A DNA stretch of 64,000 nucleotides. Origin: Panopea generosa (Eukaryota; Mollusca; Bivalvia; Adapedonta; Hiatellidae). The stretch is taken from contig CM055901.1 of the NCBI GenBank assembly GCA_029582155.1, positions 54,052,625 through 54,116,624 on the forward strand, in the 5' to 3' direction. Positions 11,371-21,899 of the stretch are shown here, in pieces. The translations under genes and the position numbers were made by a program. A model generated the notes under the pieces. The model saw only the letters and a list, made by a program, of their open reading frames with translations, was not told the DNA's origin and did no database searches. How positions within the stretch are numbered: the first letter of the stretch is position 1; every line of letters begins with the position of its first letter.

Positions 11371-11816
11371 TATGGTCAGCTACCACCATTGCGTTTTCCA
11401 TAGACTTACATTATAACGTTTGACCAAATTTTCACTATTTCTATCATTGGCGGACCAAAAAGTCCTATAACATATTAAAGTACTGTCCTAGACTCAAATT
11501 ACAATGTCCCCAAAATGTACCACTTTTTGCCCCCTGAAGTTGGGTACCCCCACTTTCAGCATGAAAAAAGTAAATTTCACCAATTTTACTTTCCATGCAG
11601 TTTCCTTGATAAAATGAATTAAGTCAATCACAGAAACATATTTCTAATTTTTTATTGACACAAACATAATAAACTTATATTTTATTATGATCATTTGCCA
11701 GTTTAACATTTTCATCCAAAGAGAATTAAGCTTACTATAAAAATATATGCCCTGAACATCCCTATACTTTTTTCAGCCAATCAGAGAGCTCGTCTCAATG
11801 GTGGTAGCTGACCATA
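11371..11816. mobile_element. complete MITE with 21-bp terminal inverted repeats
   Basis: The left end, tatggtcagctaccaccatt followed by g, is perfectly complementary to the right end, caatggtggtagctgaccat followed by a. The outermost TA on each side fits a TA target duplication, as in Tc1/mariner-type MITEs. Length is about 446 bp, with AT-rich non-coding interior. It sits between the truncated LINE and the first unit of the 36-bp array. Its inner terminal CCACCATTG is shared with the dispersed repeats at 6.76, 46.4 and 50.74 kb. Confidence 0.85.
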
Positions 11817-14800
11817 TATGTATCCTGGCATTCTAGGTTTAATATACACATTAAGTGTCCTGGCAATCTAGGTTATAAAATACGCACTATGAATCCTGGC
11901 ATTCTAGGTTATACTATACGCACTATGTGTCCTTGCATTATGTGTTCTGGGATTCTAGGTTATACTATACACACTATGTGTCCTTGCATTCTAGGTTGTA
12001 ATATACATACTATGTGTCCTGGCATTCTACGTCATAAAATACACACTATGTGTCCTGGTATTCTAAGATGTAATATACACACTACGTGTCCTTGCATTCT
12101 AAATTATAAAATACACATTACGTGTCCTGACAATCTTGGTTATGAAATACGCACTACGTATCCTGGCATTTTAGGTTATAAAATACGCACTACGAATCCT
12201 TGCATTCTAGGTTATACTATACGCACTATGTGTCCTTGCATTCTACGTCATCAAATACCTACTATGTGTTCTGGGATTCTAGGTTATAAAATACACACTA
12301 TTTGTCCTTGCATTCTAGGTTGTAATATACACACTATGTGTCCTGGCATTCTACGTCATAAAATACACACTATGTGTCCTGGCATTCTAGGATGTAATAT
12401 ACACACTACGTGTCCTTGCATTCTAAATTATAAAATACACATTACGTGTCCTGACAATCTTAGTTATGAAATACGCACTACGTATCCTGGCATTCTAAGT
12501 TATACTATACGCACTACGTATCCTGGCATTCTAGGTTGAAATATACGCATTCTAGGTTATAACATACACACTATGTATCTGGCATTATAGGTTATAATAT
12601 ACGCAATATGTATCCTGGCAGTCTAGGTTAAATATACGCACTATGTATCCTGGCATACTAGGTTATAATATACACACTATGTACCCTGGCATTCTATGTT
12701 ATAATATACACACTATGTATTTTGGCATTCTAGGTTACAATATACATACTATTTGTCCTGACATTTTAGGTTATACTATGCACACAATGTATTTTTGCAT
12801 TGTAGGTTATAAAATACAACTTATGTGTCCTGACATTCTAGGTTATGATATATGCACTATGTATTCTGGCATTCTAAGTTATAATATACATACTATGTGT
12901 CCTGACATTTTAGGTTATACTATGCACACTATGTGTCCTGACTTTCTAGGTTATTATATACACACTATGTATTCTTTCATTCTAGGTTATAATATACAAA
13001 CTGTGTGTCCTGACATTCTAGGTTATACTATACACACTATGTATTCTGGCATTCTAGGTTATACTATACACACTATGTATCCTGACATTCTAAGTTATAA
13101 TATACGCACTACGAATCCTGACATTCTAGGTTATAATATACGCACTATGTATCCTGGCATTCTATGTTTTAATTTTCATACTATGAGTCCTGGCTTTCTA
13201 GGTTATAATATACACACTATGTATCTTAGCATTATAGGTTATAATATACATACTATGTATCTTGGCATTCTAGGTTATATTATACACACTATGTATCTTG
13301 GCATTCTAGGTTATAATATACGCACTACGAATCCTGACATTCTAGGTTATAATATACGCACTATGTATCCTGGCATTCTATGTTTTAATTTTCATACTAT
13401 GAGTCCTGGCTTTCTAGGTTATAATATACACACTATGTATCCTTGCATCATAGGTTATATAATACACACTATGTATCCTTGCATCATAGGTTATATAATA
13501 CACACTATGTATCCTTGCATCCTAGGTTATATAATACACACTATGTATCCTTGCATCCTAGGTTATATAATACACACTATGTATCCTTGCATCCTAGGTT
13601 ATATAATACACACTATGTATCCTTGCATCCTAGGTTATATAATACACACTATGTATCCTTGCATCCTAGGTTATACTATACACACTATGTATCCTTGCAT
13701 CCTAGGTTATACTATACACACTATGTATCCTTGCATCCTAGGTTATATAATACACACTATGTATCCTTGCATCCTAGGTTATATAATACACACTATGTAT
13801 CCTTGCATCCTAGGTTATATAATACACACTATGTATCCTTGCATCCTAGGTTATATAATACACACTATGTATCCTTGCATCCTAGGTTATATAATACACA
13901 CTATGTATCCTTGCATCCTAGGTTATATAATACACACTATGTATCCTGGCATCCTAGGTTATATAATACACACTATGTATCCTGGTATTCTAGGTTATAT
14001 AATACACACTATGTATCCTGGTATTCTAGGTTATATAATACACACTATGTATCCTTGCATCCTAGGTTATATAATACACACTATGTATCCTTGCATCCTA
14101 GGTTATATAATACACACTATGTATCCTTGCATCCTAGGTTATATAATACACACTATGTATCCTGGTATTCTAGGTTATATAATACACACTATGTATCCTG
14201 GTATTCTAGGTTATATAATACACACTATGTATCCTTGCATCCTAGGTTATATAATACACACTATGTATCCTGGTATTCTCGGTTATATAATACACACTAT
14301 GTATCCTGGTATTCTAGGTTATATAATACACACTATGTATCCTTGCATCCTAGGTTATATAATACACACTATGTATCCTGGTATTCTCGGTTATATAATA
14401 CACACTATGTATCCTGGTATTCTAGGTTATATAATACACACTATGTATCCTTGCATCCTAGGTTATATAATACACACTATGTATCCTTGCATCCTAGGTT
14501 ATATAATACACACTATGTATCCTTGCATCCTAGGTTATACTATACACACTATGTATCCTTGCATCCTAGGTTATACTATACACACTATGTATCCTTGCAT
14601 CCTAGGTTATATAATACACACTATGTATCCTTGCATCCTAGGTTATATAATACACACTATGTATCCTTGCATCCTAGGTTATATAATACACACTATGTAT
14701 CCTTGCATCCTAGGTTATATAATACACACTATGTATCCTTGCATCCTAGGTTATATAATACACACTATGTATCCTTGCATCCTAGGTTATATAATACACA

Positions 14801-15705
14801 CTATGTATCCTTGCATCCTAGGTTATATAATACACACTATGTATCCTTGCATCCTAGGTTATATAATACACACTATGTATCCTTGCATCCTAGGTTATAT
14901 AATACACACTATGTATCCTTGCATCCTAGGTTATATAATACACACTATGTATCCTGGCATCCTAGGTTATATAATACACACTATGTATCCTGGTATTCTA
15001 GGTTATATAATACACACTATGTATCCTGGTATTCTAGGTTATATAATACACACTATGTATCCTTGCATCCTAGGTTATATAATACACACTATGTATCCTT
15101 GCATCCTAGGTTATATAATACACACTATGTATCCTTGCATCCTAGGTTATATAATACACACTATGTATCCTGGTATTCTAGGTTATATAATACACACTAT
15201 GTATCCTGGTATTCTAGGTTATATAATACACACTATGTATCCTTGCATCCTAGGTTATATAATACACACTATGTATCCTGGTATTCTCGGTTATATAATA
15301 CACACTATGTATCCTGGTATTCTAGGTTATATAATACACACTATGTATCCTTGCATCCTAGGTTATATAATACACACTATGTATCCTGGTATTCTCGGTT
15401 ATATAATACACACTATGTATCCTGGTATTCTAGGTTATATAATACACACTATGTATCCTGGTATTCTCGGTTATATAATACACACTATGTATCCTGGTAT
15501 TCTAGGTTATATAATACACACTATGTATCCTTGCATCCTAGGTTATATAATACACACTATGTATCCTGGTATTCTCGGTTATATAATACACACTATGTAT
15601 CCTGGTATTCTCGGTTATATAATACACACTATGTATCCTGGTATTCTCGGTTATATAATACACACTATGTATCCTGGTATTCTCGGTTATACAATGCACA
15701 CTTAT
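11817..15705. repeat. 36-bp minisatellite array (about 107 units)
   Basis: The consensus unit is tatcctggtattctaggtta followed by tataatacacactatg, period 36 bp. Units from 11.8 to 13.4 kb are diverged and some are truncated. From 13.44 to 15.70 kb they are nearly identical, with only a few variants (ccttgcatcc or cctggtattc core, ttatac or ttatat). A higher-order block repeats with an offset of 864 bp (24 units), seen from the paired ttatac variants near 13.67 and 14.53 kb. Because 36 is a multiple of three and the unit lacks stops, two plus-strand frames stay open for 1039 and 760 codons. They are consequences of the repeat. Confidence 0.95.
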
Positions 15706-16309
15706 CATCGTCTTGTTTGTTATAAACAATGTGTCGCTATGTACATGTATGTATTTGTATAGTTAGAAATAAAATATTTACAGACCAAAAAAATATCAAT
15801 ATTTTATTGAGATGTGTTTACCGAAGTTATGTATCAAACATTTGTCTTGTTTAAATGATCACATGTATATCTGAAAAATAGGAAAATAAACTCTGGTTAC
15901 TCTGGTTAGCCATCGAAAATAGAAGGTGCCTAATTTCGGTCATGAATTTTTAACTCATTTTTATTAAGGGTGATGTGTTTTTCAATTTCACAATTTTTGT
16001 ATTCAAATAAGTTTTGAACACATTTGAACATGGTGTTGTATAACTGCACTTGCTTCTGAAGATAACTATTTACCAGTTCCCATACGATGTCTGGGTTAGT
16101 TTTTTATTTACATCCACTATTTCTAAAATGTGTTTTGTTTTTTATTGTTTGGTATTCCATTTATCATAGGAAGTATATTCCTATAAGTAGTCTAACAGTA
16201 TTCTCTACTGTTACACTTACAATATTTGGTTGTTGAAAAAAATCAAAACATATATTTACTATAGAATGGTTTGATTTTTAACCGTGTTTGATACTTCTTT
16301 TAATACATT
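15706..16309. other. no gene seen
   Basis: AT-rich DNA beyond the array edge. No conserved frame or repeat is recognised. Confidence 0.45.
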
Positions 16310-16790
16310 TATTTAAAAGATCGTCTGAAATGAAAAATAATCCAACATTCAAAGATTAGTGGTTTCGTGTTTGAGTGCCACGTAAACTGTAATTTGTTTG
16401 GGTTTAAAATGCGCCATACGTCTATTAAATTATGCATGTCTAAAATGGTGGATAGTTACTTTGTACATTTTTGTGTGTTTTCTCGTTGCTTTTTTTTTTA
16501 TCAAGTTTGTACTTTAAAACTATATTGAAGTCACCCGCATTAAAGAAACTCTTTCGTTCATTCATCGACAAATAATTTGAGAGTTTATCAAATAAAAATA
16601 TAGTGTCTTCTTTAGGTCTATAAATATTTAAAATTGTAAAACTTTTGTTATTAATATCAATGGCAAGTACTTGCAATCGACATAGACCTATATTTTTATA
16701 TTTTAATACAGGGTTATGAAGTGATGGATTAATTAATCGACTCGTACAAACACCAGCACTGTTGAAACTAGTACCGCTGCTCAACCCCAT
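16310..16790 (-). mobile_element. LINE fragment, endonuclease domain
   Basis: The minus-strand frame reads like part of an exonuclease-endonuclease-phosphatase domain of a non-LTR element. SAGVCTSRLIN is followed by QVLAIDINNKSFTILNIYRP and then FFNAGDFNIVL, matching the usual LNIYRP and GDFN motifs. Downstream, in another frame, NLIDVWRILNPNKLQFTWHS continues the domain. Only about 150 residues remain and the frame is broken. It may belong to the same family as the reverse-transcriptase fragment at 9.5-11.3 kb, but the two do not overlap. Confidence 0.8.
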
Positions 16791-17010
16791 GCATTTTATT
16801 AACAGTTATGTTATTTGAAGGTAAATGTACTTCCTGTAGTAAGCATATTGAACATTGTTGTTGTTTTAAGTGTGTTAATAGTTGGTTCCGTTTATTTTAT
16901 CGTTCCACCCTCTCAGGTTAAACGTACATATATTTTATGATAACTAGTTTATGTGATATCGTCTAGATATTTATTTCTGTATTTCCTTTTAGCTTATTAT
17001 ATGTTTTATG

Positions 17011-17142
17011 AAGGATTAAAAGCCGAATTTGAGTTTCCATCTGGTGACGAAAAACATAAGGATGGTTTAATGTTTGTAAAGTCCAAATGGCCTAATGTTT
17101 TTCATCACCCGATGAAAACTCAGAATTCGGCTTTTAATCCTT
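17011..17142. mobile_element. foldback/MITE element, copy 1
   Basis: The ends aaggattaaaagccgaattt and aattcggcttttaatcctt are inverted repeats that extend imperfectly into gagtttccatc and gatgaaaactc. Total length is 132 bp, most of it stem. No coding capacity. Confidence 0.8.
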
Positions 17143-17429
17143 ATATTTACATTATATTTTAGATAAAACTATACTGTTATTTTTGTAATTTTGATATTTA
17201 AAAAGCAAATGATACGCATTAAACCGCAAAGCCAATGTCATGAATGTAATGGCGACGTTGTCAACATACTGTAAATATAATAAAACATTAACATTCCCGC
17301 TGCAATCAGCCTAAATGATCTATATGGTTTACTGCATTTCATTTTCCAATGAAAAATACTTGCAGCTGGGCGCAGCTAAAAAGGACGTAATAGTTTATCT
17401 AAAATAGCTGGAGAATATAATGCAAATAT

Positions 17430-17536
17430 AAGGATTAAAAGCCGAATTTTGAGTTTTCATCGGGTTTCATGAGCATTAAACGGGCCTTATGTTTTTCATC
17501 ATCCGGTGAAACTCAAAATTCGGCTTTTAATCCTTA
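17430..17536. mobile_element. foldback/MITE element, copy 2
   Basis: It has the same inverted ends (aaggattaaaagccgaattt ... aattcggcttttaatcctt) and a shorter, different loop. It lies 290 bp from copy 1 in an AT-rich setting (tgcaaatat on the left, aaatatctcc on the right). Confidence 0.8.
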
Positions 17537-17619
17537 AATATCTCCAATAAGTCTTTATTTTATACATCCACCTTTATGGGTGTGTGTTTGTCACAGCCAA
17601 TTAAAATTGACGTAATGTC

Positions 17620-18860
17620 GGTGTTGGCACGGTAATGTCTGTGTTGGCACGGTAATGTCGGTGTTGGCACGGTAATGTTGGTGTTGGAGCGGTATTTTTG
17701 GTGTTGGCGCGGTATTGTTTGTATTGGCGCGGAAATGTCGGTTATGGCGCGGTAATCATTGGTATTGGCGCAGTATTGTTGGTCTTGGCGCGGTAATGTT
17801 GGTGTTGGTGTTGGTGCAGTATTGTTGGTGTTAGCGCGGTAATGTTGGTGTTGGGGCGGTATTGTTGGTGTAAGCGCGGTATTGTTTGTGTTGGTGCGGT
17901 ATTGTTGGTGTTTGCGCGTTATTTTTGGTGTTGGCGCAGTATTGTTCGTGTTAGCGAGGTAATGTTGGTGTTGGTGCGGTAATGTTGGTATTGGTGCGGT
18001 AATGTTGGTGTTGGCGGTAATGTCGGTGTTGGCGCGATAATATTGGTGTTGGTGTGGAACTGTAGGAGCTGGCGCTGTATTGGTGTTGTAAGCGGGTTTT
18101 GTTGGTGTTGGTGCGGTAATGTTGAAGTTGGCGCGGTCATGTCAGTGTTTGCGCGGTATTGTTGGTGTTGACGCGGTATTGTTGGTGTTGGCGCGGTATT
18201 AATGGTGTTGGTGCGGTATTGTTGGTGTTGGCGCGGTAATATCGGTGTTAGCGGTAATGTCGGTGTTGGTGCGATACTATTGGTGTTGGCGCGGTATTGT
18301 TGGTGATGGCACAGTATTGTTGGTGGTGGCACAGTAATGTGGGAGTTGGCGCAATATTGTCGGTGTTTGCTTGGTAATGTCTGTGTTGGCGCGGTAATAT
18401 TGGTATTGGCGTGGTATTGTCGGTGTTGGCGCAATAATATTGATGATGGCGCGGTACTGTTAGTGTTGGCACGGTAATGCATGTGTTGGCGCGGTTAACA
18501 TTGGTGTTGACACAGTATTGTCGGTGTTGGCGCAATACAATTTGTGATGGAGCGGTACTGTTAGTGTTGGCACGGTAATGTTGGTGTTGGCGCTGTTATG
18601 TTGGTGCTGGCACGTTATTGTTAGTGTTGGCACTGTAGTGTTGGTGTTGGCGCTATATTGTCGGTGTTGGCGCGGTATTGTTGGTGTTGTCGCGGTAATG
18701 TTGCTGTTGGCGCGGTTATGTCGGTGTTATCAGTAATGTCGGTGTTGGCGTGGTTATATTGGTGTTGTTTCGGTAATGTCGGTTTTGGCGCGGTAGTATT
18801 GGTGTTGGCTCCGTAATGTTGGTGCTGGCGCGGTAATATTGGTGGTGACGCGGTGATCTG
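17620..18860. repeat. 20-bp minisatellite array
   Basis: About 60 units of ggtgttggcgcggtaatgtt with many single-base variants (cacggt, cagtat, tattgtt). The G+C of the unit is well above the surroundings. Reverse-strand frames read as Asn-Thr-Pro-rich low-complexity peptides and are artefacts of the repeat. Confidence 0.95.
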
Positions 18861-21080
18861 TCTGTATGTCACCTGATTTGATGTGTCATGATGTATACCT
18901 AGTGAAAACATATAAACAATAAGAATGAGACAAAACTAGATATGTCTGTGGAGCCCGCCGAGCAAAATCGTTTTCCAATTTCGGTGTAGCACGAGGCCTT
19001 GTGCCGAAGGGTGGCGGAATTGGCCGAGTAAGTACGATTATTTCGATTTCTGCAGTAAAACATATTTCCTGTGCCATATCCAGCGAGATTTTCGATGACA
19101 CTCTGTAATACTTTCAGTTAAATTGTAATATTTATCTAATATGATATTGAACGCTTGTGAGTTTGTAATTGCTACAAAATAATACCTATAAATCAGCCGT
19201 CACCGTTATGTAATAATACTAGTATGTCGTGTAATAATACCCTGTAATAATAATGTAGCAATACATCATATAACAATATTACATTACATATTATCACGAG
19301 CAGGAAACGTGATCAGATTCAAGTTGTACGTGTGCGAACAATTTTCAATTACAAGGCGCGTGTTTAAGCATGCTCATGGGTGTATAATTATAGAGAATAT
19401 ACGGACTTGGAGGTGTCTATTTTCATAAATGTTGCCGTACGTTAAGTAATGATTGTCGCTGGGAACCTATCATTCAAAGACACCGACTATTAGCCAGAAC
19501 CATTAGCAGCTTAATTCCTCACACTTGTACGTGCAATTTCAAATGCAATATAATATTTTCATGCATTTGTCTGCTGTTATGATGGAAATTTATCAGCGTT
19601 TTTAACGCCTTCGTTGCCTTGGTGTCTATAGTGTTTTGTCCAAGTTCGTTTCATGTTAACTATTTCTGTTTTAACTTTCGCAAGGGAGATAACTTGTATC
19701 ATCCCACATTCCACAGTCAAAAGATGAATCCATACACCAACAAAACCTACTGTAAGGGTACTGGTGCCCTAGGTTATATGTAAGTCATCTAAAATCTAAA
19801 ATAAATCATAAAGTTTAAGATATCAGTGCATTTGTCACGTTAGCTTAGACACTGCTCAATGTCATTCTTTCTCTTTTAAATACAAGTTTATAAAACTAAA
19901 TAACCGTAAGTTTCATAAGCTTGGTTTTTTGTCAGATGATTACCCGTTTGGTCACTCTTTGTAAGTATTTTTTAATCCCAAACGACAGACGATATGACAT
20001 TTCTTTATTTTATATGTTAAATTGCTTGATTTCAACCAAAACGTAATTATTATTTTCGTATGTGCAGGTGCATGATTTGCTGGTGTCGGTTTTGTTTGTT
20101 CTTATTTTTAAGTTTGATGCAGGATTAGGTTGAATTATGTATCAATACTTTATCGGTGTATAACTAGATTTATATTTTGGCCTCTGTGTCTAATTTGGTA
20201 CTCCGCGACATGAACGGTGTACAGTAAATTAATGCAATTTTTATCTTCGTTGCTTCCGCAAATATAATATCATAGCGTTATATGCGGCCATAATCTTGTT
20301 AAAAAAAATGTTACTTGTTCTTTCTTGATGAACAACCATTAGCAATGGAAACAAAACACATGTAAAGATAGATTATCTGTAATAAGGGAACAATTTCAAA
20401 GCTTGTATATAACTACATTTTGACGTTCTATAGTGATGTGTTCAATTAGGATTTGGAACGCTTCTGTATCTTACACAATTTACCGCTCCCGCATGGCTTA
20501 CTGTACACACAATACCGCTTTTTTTTGCCTCTTTTACCGCTCTCTTGGGTTTCATGAAATGGTTTCTAGCAGACGTGGATACTGTTTCAGCAGACGAAAA
20601 GATAAATCATAAAACACTTAGACTTGCAAGGGAAATATTTATGACAGTCAATACCAAATAAACCAGCGCGTTATTGGAACTTAAGAAACTGAATAATGGC
20701 TAATTAGAGATGCATTTATCATAATGGTAAAGTTACAAGAAATTGTATTATTAGTTCTGCCGAAAGAAATCGTTCTGGGGGTTACAAATGATAAATCTAT
20801 TGACGTTTATACGGAAGCTGACCTATAGATGCGCGGGAATAGGTTCGTGCACATTGTGACATTTTTAGTATATGTTAACGAAACATTTATCTAAGACGGA
20901 GGAGTCAAATACACCATGCAGAGTCTGTCATAATCTCAGTCTAAAGGGCATTAAACTCCTATAACAGACTGACCGGCGAGAGAACCAAGCGCCAGGGTAA
21001 TAAGTCGAATACATGAACAGCAAGTCAAGGTTATCTACATATATATGTCTTCTTTAAACTAGTTTAACGTGTGTAAATCA
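18861..21080. other. no gene seen
   Basis: Mostly unique AT-rich DNA. A locally GC-rich patch near 18.95-19.03 kb (caatttcggtgtagcacg, then gccgaagggtggcgga) has a short minus-strand frame with a PIPPPFGTRPRATPKLEND segment, but no splice context or family was recognised. Small ATA/TAA-rich clusters near 19.2 kb are simple sequence. Confidence 0.45.
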
Positions 21081-21084
21081 TACT

Positions 21085-21452
21085 TAGATCATAATAATAA
21101 TAATAATAATAATAATACAATAATGATAATACTACTAATAATGATAATAATAATACAGTAATGATAATAATAATGATAAAGAGATAATGATAATGATACT
21201 AATAATGATTATAATAATGATGATGATGATACTAATAAAATAATGATGATAACAATAGTAATAATAACAACAACAAAAATAATAACAATAATAATTACAG
21301 TAATAATACAATAAAATAATATAAAAAAATAATAGTAATGATAATAATACTTATAATAATAATTATAATAATAACAATAACCATAATAATAATAATAATA
21401 GTTGATAATTATAATGAATATAACAATAATATATATAGTAATGATAATCTTT
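21085..21452. repeat. (AAT/GAT)n simple repeat
   Basis: Degenerate trinucleotide sequence of taa, taat, gat and aca units over about 370 bp. Confidence 0.95.
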
Positions 21453-21469
21453 CACATCCGGCTACCGTC

Positions 21470-21607
21470 TCCGTCTTTCACCGCTGATTCAAGTGGGAAA
21501 TGCACCAGTTACTTGCAAGGATAGCTGTGCTCGAGTACTAGTTAACATGCTACAATCTCAGGAGAGAGTGGTTTTGTCAACTGATCATCTGATAGCCCTC
21601 GATGGCT
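21470..21607 (+). mobile_element. SINE family B, copy on plus strand
   Basis: It carries the family body (accgctgattcaagtggga, ccagttacttgcaagg) and the tail (tagttaacatgc, ctcaggagag, then tgatagccctcgatggc) seen in reverse near 4.43-4.56 kb. No clear tRNA head remains before it. Confidence 0.6.
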
Positions 21608-21899
21608 AAAAAATATGCTTAGCATTCAAATCGTTTCAAGTTTGGAAAGAGTAAATTCTGGTGAACGTTTGGTACATTTGTGTAAAATGTATTTTAATTT
21701 CATCTGTTTTGGTGATATCCTAGAAAAGAAATCCTATCATACATCAAAATGTTCCCTGTACAGATTTTCAAAGCTCTCCTCTGTTCTTTTCTGTTTATGT
21801 GTCTGATTTTGATGCATTATCTCTTTTCCTTGATTGTAAATGTATCTAATATAAAGTGAGGTCTACTTGATAAACATTAATACAACAGCGAGACTAAAT

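Larger units (their letters stand above)
16833..17620. mobile_element. dispersed repeat with minisatellite core, copy 2 (left part)
   Basis: The first 110 bp repeat the block at 7.41-7.53 kb. The stretch ending just before the 20-bp array (gtgtgtttgtcacagccaat) repeats 7.64-7.68 kb. Between them lie two foldback elements absent from the first copy, so this copy has been enlarged by insertions. Confidence 0.6.

Noticed and set aside
12643-15762. 1039-codon and overlapping 760-codon plus-strand open frames
   Set aside because: Both come from the 36-bp array, whose period is divisible by three and whose unit has no stop in these frames. There is no splice, start or domain evidence.
17919-18911. 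Asn/Thr/Pro-rich minus-strand frames resembling a low-complexity secreted protein
   Set aside because: They follow the 20-bp minisatellite exactly, and shifted frames look equally protein-like.
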